64,000 nucleotides of DNA from Baaleninema simplex PCC 7105. Lineage in GTDB: Bacteria; Cyanobacteriota; Cyanobacteriia; Cyanobacteriales; Geitlerinemataceae. Positions 52,832 through 62,023 of this stretch are shown here, piece after piece; within the stretch, counting starts at the first letter, position 1; each line of letters begins with the position of its first letter. The notes beneath the pieces were generated by a model. It saw only the letters and a list, made by a program, of their open reading frames with translations, was not told the DNA's origin and did no database searches. The stretch is taken from NCBI RefSeq assembly GCF_000332355.1, contig NZ_KB235958.1, positions 2,016,181 through 2,080,180 of the forward strand. The letters run 5' to 3'. The position numbers and the translations under genes were made by a program.

Positions 52832-54835
52832 ATGGTTCGCTTTCCCTCACCCGCTCAGCCTGCGACAATACTCGTTGTTGACGACGACCCGACGAACCGC
52901 CGGTTGTTGCAACACCTGCTGTCTCAACACGGCTACAGGGTGAAGGTAGCCTCGAGCGGTCGAGAAGCTCTCGAGACGATCGCTCGAGAACTGCCCGATC
53001 TGATTTTGCTCGATATTCTCATGTCGGACTTCGACGGCTTGGAAACCTGTCAGGCGTTAAAAGCCGATCCCCACACTCGCGACGTTCCGGTCATCTTCTT
53101 GAGCGCCCTCCACGAAACCTTCGACAAGGTGAAAGCCTTCGATATCGGTGGGGCTGATTACGTGACTAAACCCTTTGAAGTGGCGGAGTTACTCGCCCGC
53201 ATTCGCCATCAAGTGCGGTTGCGAGGGTTGCAGGTATCGTTGCAAGAGCAGAACGATCGCCTCGGCCGAGAAATCGAAGCCCGATGTCGGATGGAAGAAG
53301 AACTCGGATTGTTGTTGCTGGCGACACGGGCGATCGAACGAGCATCTACCGTTGAAGAGGCGCTGACGGCAACCCTACGGACGATCGGACATACGATCGG
53401 CGCGTCGGCGGCGCAAGCTTGGCAACCCGATGCAGAGGGGGTCAGACTCGAGCGAACCTGTCGTGTCGTTCTCGATCCTCATCGCTCGTCCGTAGGGGAG
53501 ACCGACGAGGGCGATCGCGCGACCGTTGCCAAAGGCGAAGGACTTCCCGGCCGCGTGTGGCAGTCTCGCTGTCCCGAAATCGACGAGACGAAAGGAAGCG
53601 GCGGGATGTTGGCGGTTCCCGTGTTGCAACGAGAGGGATTGATGGCCGTGTTGCTCTTTACCGGTTGCTCGATGGGCGATGGAGACTGTTCTGGCAATCT
53701 TGAGTTGGTGGGATCGGTGGCGTTGCAACTCGGAGCCGCTATCGGTCAGAAACAAATGGAGAGTCAGTTAAAGGAAACAGAGGAACGCTACCGTCGGTTA
53801 GTGGAAAACGCCGCCGAGGGGATTTATCAATCGACGCCGACAGGACGGTATTTGAGCGTCAATCCGGCACTGGCGCGGCTGTACGGGTACGATTCCCCCG
53901 AGGAACTCGTGGCAGCGATCGAGAATATCGATCGCCAAATTTACGTCGATCCCCAACGGCGTCGCGAGTTCGTCGAACAAATCGAACGGGAGGGAGTCGT
54001 TTCGGACTTCGAGTCGTTGGTATACTGCCGCGATCGCTCGGCCTTGTGGATTTCTGAAAATGCCCGCGCCGTCCGCGACGACCGGGGAAATTTGCTGTAC
54101 TACGAAGGGATCGTCTCCGATATTACCGCCCGCAAACTCGCTCAGGAAGCCTTGAAGTTTCAGAAAGAGCAAACCGAACAACTGCTGTCGAATATTTTGC
54201 CGACCGCGATCGCCGAACGTTTGCAAACGGGTCAGGGAACGATCGCCGACAGTTTCGACGAGGCGAGTATTTTGTTCGCCGATTTGGTAGGTTTTACGAA
54301 GTTCGCCGCCCGCAAAACTCCCAAGGAAGTGGTAGAAATTCTTAACTGGATTTTCAGTCAGTTCGATCGCCTCTGCGAACGGTACGGGTTGGAAAAGATT
54401 AAAACTATCGGCGATGCGTACATGGTAGCCGGAGGCGTTCCCGTTCCCCGTCCCGATAGTATCGAGGCGATGGCCGATTTGGCGCTGGCGATGCAAGAGA
54501 CTCTCAAGCGGTTTTGTCAGGAAACGGGGGAACCGTTGCAGTTGCGCGTGGGGATTCATTTGGGGCCGGTGGTGGCCGGGGCGATCGGTTTGAGCAAGTT
54601 CGCTTACGATCTGTGGGGAGATACGGTCAATACAGCTTCTCGTATGGAATCGAACGGTGTTCCCGGCCGCATTCAAGTTACGGAGGCCGTGCGCGATCGC
54701 CTGCAAGATCGTTTTGAATTCGAGCGACGAGGCAAAATTGATGTGAAGGGAAAAGGGGAGACGATCGCGTATTTTCTGTTGTCTCGTAAGGTGAGGGACT
54801 CGGCCTCGTCGTCGTTGCCGAAAACGTGGGAATAG
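52832..54835 (+). CDS. response regulator-GAF-PAS class III adenylate cyclase
   Basis: The 667-residue protein has a receiver domain (1-130; ILVVDDDPTNRRLL, phospho-acceptor D in DLILLDILMSDFDG, K in YVTKPF), a GAF-like domain (about 165-305), a PAS domain (about 315-440; YRRLVENAAEGIYQ), and a class III cyclase domain (about 470-650). The cyclase has both metal Asp (ASILFADLVGF, TIGDAYMV), the Lys (EKIKTIGD) and Asp (YDLWGDTVN) that specify ATP, and the transition-state N/R pair in NTASRME. It should make cAMP under phosphorelay and small-ligand control. Confidence 0.92.
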   Translation: MVRFPSPAQPATILVVDDDPTNRRLLQHLLSQHGYRVKVASSGREALETIARELPDLILLDILMSDFDGLETCQALKADPHTRDVPVIFLSALHETFDKVKAFDIGGADYVTKPFEVAELLARIRHQVRLRGLQVSLQEQNDRLGREIEARCRMEEELGLLLLATRAIERASTVEEALTATLRTIGHTIGASAAQAWQPDAEGVRLERTCRVVLDPHRSSVGETDEGDRATVAKGEGLPGRVWQSRCPEIDETKGSGGMLAVPVLQREGLMAVLLFTGCSMGDGDCSGNLELVGSVALQLGAAIGQKQMESQLKETEERYRRLVENAAEGIYQSTPTGRYLSVNPALARLYGYDSPEELVAAIENIDRQIYVDPQRRREFVEQIEREGVVSDFESLVYCRDRSALWISENARAVRDDRGNLLYYEGIVSDITARKLAQEALKFQKEQTEQLLSNILPTAIAERLQTGQGTIADSFDEASILFADLVGFTKFAARKTPKEVVEILNWIFSQFDRLCERYGLEKIKTIGDAYMVAGGVPVPRPDSIEAMADLALAMQETLKRFCQETGEPLQLRVGIHLGPVVAGAIGLSKFAYDLWGDTVNTASRMESNGVPGRIQVTEAVRDRLQDRFEFERRGKIDVKGKGETIAYFLLSRKVRDSASSSLPKTWE

Positions 54836-54989
54836 GGCGATCGCAGTCGAAACGCCAACTTTATAATTCGATAAAACCATAAAATCGAGTGGGTTTAACT
54901 CGATTCTCGCGCTCGCAAGAGAATTTAGTAAAAACTGAGCGGCTGACGACACTACAATCTCGCGATCGTTTATAGTTTTTGATATAATA

Positions 54990-55115
54990 AAATAGACATC
55001 TCTCTCAAAAACTGGAGGAGCTAAAACGAAAATTTCCTGAAATTTATTGTATTGCAGGTTGTTTTATGAAGTAAGATAAAAGTGTTCGATCGCCTAACGA
55101 TCGTTTTATTTTTTT
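54990..55115 (+). ncRNA. possible small RNA with terminator
   Basis: TATAAT (54983-54988) lies about 7 bp before the proposed start, although the -35 region is poor. The segment includes a purine-rich GGAGGAG (55014-55020 area) but no start codon follows it. It ends in CGATCG-CCTAA-CGATCG (55087-55103) and TTTTATTTTTTT (55104-55115), a good factor-independent terminator with no upstream gene to serve on this strand within 250 bp. Confidence 0.35.
55087..55115 (+). terminator. factor-independent terminator
   Basis: A 6-bp CGATCG stem with a 5-base loop is followed by a T-rich run of 12 with one A. It may end the cyclase transcript, 250 bp downstream of its stop, or the possible sRNA. Confidence 0.6.
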
Positions 55116-55226
55116 GTCTGTAAAACTATATTTCACTATCAAACAACCAAATTTGAACGAGGCAAAAAAACTCGATTTTAGGTGGTTTAGTTGTGCGCGA
55201 CTGTCAAAAAAATAATATCAATATAT

Positions 55227-55335
55227 AGCAGTTTCAAATGAGTCGTCAAACATTAAAATATCAGAAAAAATCTGATTTCCCGTTCCCAATTCCCTTTTTG
55301 TCTAAATTTTGTTATACAACTGATTTAGGGTTGCT
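55227..55335. mobile_element. MITE with TA-flanked AGCArYCC ends, copy 2
   Basis: The sequence is a close relative of 51120-51235 (AGCAGTTTCAAATGAGTCG left, CAACTGATTTAGGGTTGCT right), flanked by ATATAT and ATATT. Confidence 0.7.
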
Positions 55336-55707
55336 ATATTGCGATCGTCGTTTTTTTACGATATCAATTAAACTCAAAAATCAAACCTCAAAAATGTTTT
55401 TAATCGCTTTTAGTGTTTCAAAAATATCGCTATGACAAACTATATAAATAGAATTTTAGAATTTAATTATTTGAGATTTTGATTTTTTTTAAACCTAAAT
55501 TTTAACTGTATAAGACTTACGTAGTTCAACCGAAACTACTCTAAATAGAGAGGTCGGTGGGCAATGTAAACCCTACAAATGGTGTAGACGTGTAACTCAT
55601 GCTGTATTAACAATATAGGCTATGGCTGGGATATACAAGAGCGATTTCAAATCGACACGACGAATTACCGAATGCTAAGCTCTAGAGAATTTATGTGACA
55701 CTATAAA

Positions 55708-55860
55708 GGGTGCATCTCAAAAATGTAAATTCATCGGAGACAAGCTGACCTACTCGATCGATCGGCTGTTGGGTTCCACTCCGTTCCACCCGTGGACGGC
55801 AGCGTTGCCGAAGTCCAACCTACTCAGAGGTTCGTGTTTTTACATCCATGGAGATACACT
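55708..55860. mobile_element. MITE, GGGTGCATCTCA family, 153 bp, with 9-bp target duplication
   Basis: The left end is GGGTGCATCTCA (55708-55719). The right end is decayed (TGGAGATACACT, 55849-55860). Flanks repeat CACTATAAA (55699-55707 and 55861-55869). The core has the same GACGGCAGCGTTGCCGAAG block as 570-722. Confidence 0.8.
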
Positions 55861-56114
55861 CACTATAAAATATAATGAGATTGAAAACCTCGAACTATAC
55901 TATTTTTAAAATTTTTCACGTTTTACAAGATTTTGAAATACAATGTTTTTTAACAAAATGTCGTCGATCGATTTAGCAAAGCTTATTTTCAAAAAAATCG
56001 CTCGCGAATTCACTCAAACGGGATAATGCTCGGTCTACGGTATCGCAACCCTCCAATCTTCGACCGAACGCGACCTTTCATCTATTCGTTTTATCGCGAT
56101 AAGCACCGCAGCCT

Positions 56115-57518
56115 ATGAACTCGGTGGATTTACCTCAAACGACCCCCAAAACGATTCAGGCGGACATCTTAGTCGTAGACGATACCCCTGCTAACCTCAC
56201 GCTGTTACGCCAGATGCTGTCGGCGCGAGGTTACCGCGTGCGCGTGTCTCGAAGCGGGGAACTCGCTTTAAAATCCGCCCTGTCCCGACCTCCCGATTTA
56301 GTCCTGTTGGACATTAAAATGCCCGATATGGACGGTTACGCGGTCTGTCGCGCCCTCAAAGACAACCACCACACCCGAGACGTTCCGATCGTGTTTTTGA
56401 GCGTCGTCGAATCGATTTCCGACAAAGTTGAAGCCTTTCGTCTCGGCGGTGCCGACTACATCACCAAACCCTTTCAAAGCGAAGAAGTCTTGGCGCGAGT
56501 CGAACACCAACTGCTCGTACAGCGTCAAAAAATTCAACTCGAACGGGAAATTCGCGATCGCCAGCGAGTCGAAGCCGTACTGCGGGAATCTCGGGCGTTA
56601 CTATCGGGAGTGTTGAACAGTTCTATCGACGGCGTGTCGGCATTTCGAGCCGTGCGCGATCGCCGAGGACACATTATCGACTTTCAATGGCTCGTAGCCA
56701 ATCCCGTGGCCGCTCAGGCGGTGGAAACGACCCCCACTAACCTCGTCGGTCGGCGGTTGCTCGACGTTCTCCCAGAATATCGAGATATCGGCTTGTTCGA
56801 GAATTTCGTATCCGTCGTTGAAACCGGTCAGTCCGTCGAACGAGAGCTGTACTACGACTCTCCTCGCTCGAGCGGTTGGTGGCAAGTCGTCGCCGTCAAA
56901 CTCGGAAACGGTCTGACGGTCACCGTTCGCAACATCACCGAGCGAAAACAGATGGAACTCGCCTTGCAAGCGGCGAATGTCGAACTGCAAGATCGCGCGA
57001 ACCACGACGGGTTGACCGAGCTTGCCAACCGTCGCCGCTTCGACGAATACTGGTCTCAAATGTGGGACTATTGCGCCCGTCACGCTCAACCTCTATCGTT
57101 GATTTTAATCGATGTCGATCGCTTTAAAGCCTATAACGACACCTACGGCCATCAAGCGGGCGATCTCTGTTTGCAGAAGGTCGCCGGAGCCTTACAACAA
57201 TCCGTCACGCACCGACGCGATCTCGTGGCGCGATATGGTGGAGAAGAGTTCGCTGTAGTATTGCCCCAAACAGAAGCCGCTGGTGCGATTCGCGTGGCTC
57301 AACGGTTGCGATCGGCCGTAAGACAGCTCCGGATTCCCCACCAAAATGCTGGAATTGAAGATATCGTCACGGTGAGTTTGGGATTGTCGAGCCTCGTCCC
57401 CAACGAGCGGAAATCGCTATCGTCGAGCGATGCTTTGGCAGCGGCGGATTTAGCGCTGTATCGAGCCAAATCCCAAGGACGCGATCGCGTGTGTTGGCAA
57501 TTGGTGCGATCGCAGTGA
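56115..57518 (+). CDS. response regulator-PAS diguanylate cyclase
   Basis: The 467-residue protein has a receiver domain (ILVVDDTPANLTLL, D in DLVLLDIKMPDMDG, K in YITKPF), a coiled linker, a PAS-like domain (about 155-285) and a GGDEF domain (about 300-460) with active-site ARYGGEEFAVVLP and ILIDVDRFKAYND. It makes c-di-GMP. The inhibitory I-site RxxD five residues before the motif reads HRRD, so its first Arg is absent and product inhibition may be weak. It is followed 75 bp later by a GGDEF-EAL gene. Confidence 0.93.
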   Translation: MNSVDLPQTTPKTIQADILVVDDTPANLTLLRQMLSARGYRVRVSRSGELALKSALSRPPDLVLLDIKMPDMDGYAVCRALKDNHHTRDVPIVFLSVVESISDKVEAFRLGGADYITKPFQSEEVLARVEHQLLVQRQKIQLEREIRDRQRVEAVLRESRALLSGVLNSSIDGVSAFRAVRDRRGHIIDFQWLVANPVAAQAVETTPTNLVGRRLLDVLPEYRDIGLFENFVSVVETGQSVERELYYDSPRSSGWWQVVAVKLGNGLTVTVRNITERKQMELALQAANVELQDRANHDGLTELANRRRFDEYWSQMWDYCARHAQPLSLILIDVDRFKAYNDTYGHQAGDLCLQKVAGALQQSVTHRRDLVARYGGEEFAVVLPQTEAAGAIRVAQRLRSAVRQLRIPHQNAGIEDIVTVSLGLSSLVPNERKSLSSSDALAAADLALYRAKSQGRDRVCWQLVRSQ

Positions 57519-57593
57519 TGCTGTGACGAAGAACTGTCTGCACTCCGTCGGAGGCGCGATCGCGATCGCGCCTCCTGTTCGCGCTTTAGCTCC

Positions 57594-60470
57594 ATGACCC
57601 ATCACCGCCCCAAAAGACCGTCTCTCGAACAAATCGTCTCGACCTGTCGCCACGTCGTCCGTCAGTTGGGCGATCGCGCTCGTCTGGGGCGACCCCACCG
57701 CGATCGCACGGAGAGCCTCCGTCTGCTCGACGCCCTCCCCATCGCCATCGCGCTGAGCGATCGCGACGGACGCACCGATTTTAAAAACCGTCTTTGGCGA
57801 GAGACCTTCGGCGATACGGAGGAGTTCGAGACCGTCTGCCCCGAAGATCGCGATCGCGTCGTCCGAACCGTTCGTCAAGCGATCGCTCGGCACGAAAACG
57901 CCAGCATCGACTATCGAATGTCCTGCGAAGACGGAAGCGAACGGGCGATCGTCGAAACCCTCATCTCCTTGGAAGATACTCTATCCTGGGAATTTCTGCG
58001 AGTTCGCGTCGATGTCAGTCGTTCGAGGCAAGCCGAACGAGCCTTGCAAGCGCAAGACACACAACTGAGTATCCTCGTGCAAACGATGTCTGACGGTTTG
58101 CTCGTCGTCGATCTCCAGGGGATCGTTCGTTTTGCCAACCCCGCCGCCGCCGTTCTGTTCGGGCGATCGATTTCCTCCCTGCTCGGACGAGAGCTAGGCA
58201 TTCCCGGTACTGGAAATGCCGTTACCGAACTCGAAACCCTCTCGGAAATCGGACGGGTGAACGTCAGTCAAATGAAAACCCACACCATTGAATGGGACGG
58301 CGTTCCTGCCTATCTCATTCTCTTACGGGACATTACCGACCGACGCCAAGCTGAAGACGCTCGACGAGAGAGCCAACGCCTGGCCGAACAAATCGCCGAC
58401 CTAACTCCTACTTTCGTCCATATTTTCGATGTTCGGCAACGGCGAAACCTGTATGTCAACCGCCACAATTGCCAATTTTTCGGACTGAGCGCCGACGAAA
58501 TGCACGAGGCGGGAGAATCGCTTTTAATGGAGCGGGTTCACCCCGACGATCGACTCCAAATCGAGGCGTTTTACGCTCGCTTGGCGTTGGCTGAAGACGG
58601 AGAAGTGTTGGAGAGCGAATTTCGCCTGAAAAACCACGAAGGTCAGTGGCGTTGGCTGCATCAATGGGACGTTATCTTGACGCGCACGGCCTCGGGCGAA
58701 CCCGAACGAGTTCTCGGGACGGCGATCGATATTACCGATCGCAAACAGATCGAGGAAGAACTTCGTCAAACGAACGCCCAACTTCAAGCGATTTTCGCGG
58801 CACTGCCGGATTTGTTTTTCCGAACTTGCTGCGACGGCACGATTTTAGATTACCAAGCGGGAACCGCCGTCGAGCTGTATCTACCCCCCGAAACGTTTTT
58901 AAACCGCCGTCTGGCAGACTTGTTTCCGTCGGAGGTTGCCGAGCGCTTTCAAGCCGCACTCGATCGCGTTTGTCAGACCCAGCAGCTCGTGACGTTAGAA
59001 TACAAGCTGAGGATACCCAACGGTATTCAACATTATGAATGTCGGCTGATGCCCATCGGCAACGACGAAACGATCGCGATCGTTCGCAACATTACCGATC
59101 GCAAACGGGCTGAAGAACAGTTGCGTTACGATGCCCTTCACGACACCCTGACGGGCTTGCCCAACCGGACGCTGTTCGTCGATCGCCTCGCTCAAGCCAT
59201 CCAACGGGCCAAGCGGCGATCGAAGTATTTGTTTGCTGTCTTGTTCCTCGACCTCGATCGCTTTAAGGTCGTTAACGAAAGTGTCGGCCATGCCGTCGGC
59301 GATCGCCTGCTCGTGGAAATTGCCCGTCGCCTCGAAGAGTGTCTGCGGGCTGCCGATAGCGTCGCGCGACTCGGCGGCGACGAATTCACGATCCTACTCG
59401 ACGATCTCGATAACCCCGAAGAAGTCACCCGCATTTCGCGGCGCATCCAACAGCATCTGTCTCCCCCGTTCGATATCGACGGTCACGTCATGTTTACGAC
59501 GGTCAGCATCGGGATCGCCTTGAGTTCGACGGGGTACGAGCGCCCCGAAGACGTGTTGCGAGATGCCGATATCGCCATGTATCGCGCTAAAGAAGGGGGG
59601 AAAGCCCGTCATGAAGTGTTCGATCGCGTCATGCACGAGCGGGCGATGGCTCGACTTCAGCTCGAGTCGGAGTTGTGGCGAGCGGTCGATCGCCTCGGGA
59701 GACGCGGCAACGTTCCTCACGCGCGATCGGGTCTCGAGAGCGAGTTTTGCGTCGTCTACCAGCCGATCGTGTATTTACAAACCGGACAGTTAGCGGGGTT
59801 CGAGGCGTTAGTGCGCTGGCAGCATCCCACCCGCGGCCGCGTGTCTCCAACGGAATTTATTTCTGTGGCGGAAGAAACAGGGGCGATCGTGCCGTTGGGG
59901 GAATGGATTTTAGAAGAAGCCTGTCGTCAACTCCAACGGTGGCGTCATGGCAATCCTTCGATATCGCCGCCGTTACAAGTCAGCGTCAACCTTTCGGGAA
60001 AACAACTCGAAGAATCCGAATTTCTCGCTCGCGTCGATCGCGTATTGGCTCGCACTCAACTACCGGGAGACGCGTTAAAACTGGAAATGACCGAAAGTAT
60101 GTTGATGCGAAATTCCGAGGCGACGATGGCGGTGTTGTGCCAGTTGCGCGATCGTGGCATTCAATTGAGTATCGACGATTTCGGCACGGGCTACTCCTGT
60201 TTGAGTTACTTGCAACAGTTCCCCGTCAACACTTTAAAGATCGATCGCTCGTTCGTCAGTCCCATCGGTCGCCCGACGGAGAATCTCGGCATTGTCCAAG
60301 CGATTCTCAACCTGGCGACTCATCTCGGGATGGATGCGATCGCCGAAGGAATCGAAACCCCCCAACAATTCGATCGCCTCAAAGAACTCGGTTGTCGTTT
60401 CGCTCAAGGGTATTTCGTTTCTCACCCCCTCGATGTCGAAGCCGCGACGGAGTGGGTCGAGCGCAGATGA
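57594..60470 (+). CDS. multi-PAS GGDEF-EAL protein
   Basis: The 958-residue protein has about four PAS domains (30-140, 145-245, 250-380 and 385-500), a GGDEF domain (about 510-675) and an EAL domain (about 695-955). The GGDEF motif ARLGGDEFTILL (near 594) and I-site RAAD are intact. All EAL residues are present: FEALVRW, SVNLSGKQL, LEMTESML, IDDFGTGYS, LKIDRSFV, AEGIE and FAQGYF. It could both make and break c-di-GMP, with PAS domains setting the balance. The PAS domains could bind heme, flavin or other ligands; no Cys- or His-based assignment is possible by eye. Confidence 0.94.
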   Translation: MTHHRPKRPSLEQIVSTCRHVVRQLGDRARLGRPHRDRTESLRLLDALPIAIALSDRDGRTDFKNRLWRETFGDTEEFETVCPEDRDRVVRTVRQAIARHENASIDYRMSCEDGSERAIVETLISLEDTLSWEFLRVRVDVSRSRQAERALQAQDTQLSILVQTMSDGLLVVDLQGIVRFANPAAAVLFGRSISSLLGRELGIPGTGNAVTELETLSEIGRVNVSQMKTHTIEWDGVPAYLILLRDITDRRQAEDARRESQRLAEQIADLTPTFVHIFDVRQRRNLYVNRHNCQFFGLSADEMHEAGESLLMERVHPDDRLQIEAFYARLALAEDGEVLESEFRLKNHEGQWRWLHQWDVILTRTASGEPERVLGTAIDITDRKQIEEELRQTNAQLQAIFAALPDLFFRTCCDGTILDYQAGTAVELYLPPETFLNRRLADLFPSEVAERFQAALDRVCQTQQLVTLEYKLRIPNGIQHYECRLMPIGNDETIAIVRNITDRKRAEEQLRYDALHDTLTGLPNRTLFVDRLAQAIQRAKRRSKYLFAVLFLDLDRFKVVNESVGHAVGDRLLVEIARRLEECLRAADSVARLGGDEFTILLDDLDNPEEVTRISRRIQQHLSPPFDIDGHVMFTTVSIGIALSSTGYERPEDVLRDADIAMYRAKEGGKARHEVFDRVMHERAMARLQLESELWRAVDRLGRRGNVPHARSGLESEFCVVYQPIVYLQTGQLAGFEALVRWQHPTRGRVSPTEFISVAEETGAIVPLGEWILEEACRQLQRWRHGNPSISPPLQVSVNLSGKQLEESEFLARVDRVLARTQLPGDALKLEMTESMLMRNSEATMAVLCQLRDRGIQLSIDDFGTGYSCLSYLQQFPVNTLKIDRSFVSPIGRPTENLGIVQAILNLATHLGMDAIAEGIETPQQFDRLKELGCRFAQGYFVSHPLDVEAATEWVERR

Positions 60471-60477
60471 GGAGAGA

Positions 60478-60535
60478 ACAGTCGCCAGTCACCAGTCACC
60501 AGTCACCAGTGAGGAGATGAAGGGATGAGGGGATG
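60478..60535. repeat. STRR heptamer block
   Basis: Tandem CAGTCACC/CAGTCGCC units followed by GGATGAGG purine-rich units lie directly after the GGDEF-EAL stop. Confidence 0.75.
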
Positions 60536-60542
60536 AGGCTTA

Positions 60543-60736
60543 GTGGTGCAGAACAGTCCTGAAACCCTTGTTAGAACAGATATCGCCGTATTAAAGGGTT
60601 GGCCGCAAAATCCCAGATCGGTAAATGGTTGCCGGAGATCCCCGGCATCTCCAAGATGCCGGGGATCTGGCTCGAGTCTCAATACAGATTTTATGTCTTT
60701 TGTCAATCCTAGATCTCGAAAAGTTTTCTGCACCAC
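60543..60736. mobile_element. MITE with IS5-like ends, 194 bp, TTA duplication
   Basis: The ends GTGGTGCAGAA (60543-60553) and TTCTGCACCAC (60726-60736) are exact inverses, flanked by TTA on both sides (60540-60542 and 60737-60739), as in IS5/IS427-type elements. Inside is a 14-bp perfect stem AGATCCCCGGCATC/GATGCCGGGGATCT. Non-coding. Confidence 0.75.
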
Positions 60737-60771
60737 TTAGGGGGATGAGGGGATTTCCGATCGACGATCGA

Positions 60772-61839
60772 TTAACGAAGGCTTCTCGGATCGAGGGCAT
60801 CCCGCAAGCCGTCACCGATGAGGTTGAAGGACAAAACGGTTAACACGACCAACAATGCAGGCGGCCAGACTAACCAGGGTTGAAAGACCAAAATCGAGGC
60901 GTTCGTCGCACTGGCGAGGAGATTTCCCCAAGACGCATCGGGTTGCTGAATGCCCAACCCGATCAAACTCAAGACGGATTCCGCTACGATAAAACCCGGA
61001 ATCGCCAGGGTCGCCGCCACGATCGTATAGGTGGCCGTCTGGGGGAGAACGTGACGCACGATGATGTAAAACGGATTTGCACCCATCGCTCGCGCCGCCT
61101 GCACGAATTCGGTTTCTTTAATCGAGAGGACTTGGCCGCGAATCACCCGCGCCAATCCCGCCCAACGAATAAACGAAATAATCGTGACGATCAGTAAAAA
61201 TCGTTTGGCACTCGACAATCCGGGGTCTAATACCGATGCGAGCGCTACGAGCAGGTAAATGCCGGGAATCGTCATCAAGACTTCCACTAAGCGCATCAAG
61301 GCTGTATCGACCCAACCTCCGAAATAACCCGAAATTCCACCGACGATCAGTCCGATGGGAAACGAGATGGCAATCCCGACTAAGCCGATAAACAGGCTGA
61401 TTTGTCCGCCGAAAACCAAACGGCTAAACTGATCGCGTCCCTGTTCGTCGGTTCCGAGGAGGTTTATCTGACCTTCGCCGACGGTTCCGAACAGGTGGAT
61501 GTTGGCGGGGATAATTCCGAACAAACGATAGTCGTATCCTTTGACGAACGGGCGAATCGGTGACGGTTGGGTGCGATCGACGATTAACTCTCGCTTTCCG
61601 CTTTCTAAGTCGGTCGGCCCTTGTCGAACGGGATAGACGTACGGTCCGATAAATTCTCCGTCTGGATTCGTCCAGTGAATCGGGGTCGGCGGGAGGAGAG
61701 AGCCTTCTTTTTGAACGTTGTTGACGGGATGGTAGGGTGCGAAAAATCCCGCCCCGATCGCGATCGCGTAAAATATCGCGAGAATCGACACCCCCAAACG
61801 AGCTAGGGGATTGGTTTTAAATTTTTGCCACCAATTCAT
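60772..61839 (-). CDS. peptide/nickel-type ABC transporter permease
   Basis: The 355-residue protein is a DppC/OppC-type permease: N-terminal helix (GVSILAIFYAIAIGAGFF), a periplasmic insert of about 100 residues, then five helices with LLGTDEQGRDQFSRLVFGGQISL and the EAA loop VQAARAMGANPFYIIVRHVLPQ. It ends RDALDPRSLR, which is normal. No binding protein, second permease or ATPase is in the window, so partners are elsewhere. A periplasmic insert of this length is seen in cyanobacterial members. Confidence 0.93.
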   Translation of the reverse strand: MNWWQKFKTNPLARLGVSILAIFYAIAIGAGFFAPYHPVNNVQKEGSLLPPTPIHWTNPDGEFIGPYVYPVRQGPTDLESGKRELIVDRTQPSPIRPFVKGYDYRLFGIIPANIHLFGTVGEGQINLLGTDEQGRDQFSRLVFGGQISLFIGLVGIAISFPIGLIVGGISGYFGGWVDTALMRLVEVLMTIPGIYLLVALASVLDPGLSSAKRFLLIVTIISFIRWAGLARVIRGQVLSIKETEFVQAARAMGANPFYIIVRHVLPQTATYTIVAATLAIPGFIVAESVLSLIGLGIQQPDASWGNLLASATNASILVFQPWLVWPPALLVVLTVLSFNLIGDGLRDALDPRSLR

Positions 61840-61917
61840 CGGCGCAAGGATACAGACGTACTGTCTCAGTATACTGGGTTCCGCTATTCGGTCGATTCGA
61901 GAGGGGACTGTCCGTCA

Positions 61918-62023
61918 GACGTCATACGGAATGCGAATCTCAACGCTGAGCGGAGTCGAAGCGTTGAGTCCGAGCGGAGTCGAGGACTAAAATACGGGTT
62001 TCGATCGACCCGACAAGCCTCCC
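61918..62023. repeat. CTCAACGCT hairpin repeat, copy 2
   Basis: This is the inverse of 23566-23662, with CTCAACGCTGAGCGGAGTCG and two GAGCGGAGTCGA units, ending in a GACCCGACAAGCC segment that is the inverse of the one near 22372. Confidence 0.7.

Larger units (their letters stand above)
54836..56114. other. 1.28-kb AT-rich gene-free region with several small elements
   Basis: No gene is supported; the longest frames are repeat-derived. It contains a possible sRNA (54990-55115), a TA-type MITE (55227-55335), a degraded GGACTTACG element (about 55507-55600) and a MITE with 9-bp target duplication (55708-55860). The last 250 bp before 56115 presumably carry the promoter of the diguanylate cyclase gene. 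Confidence 0.5.
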
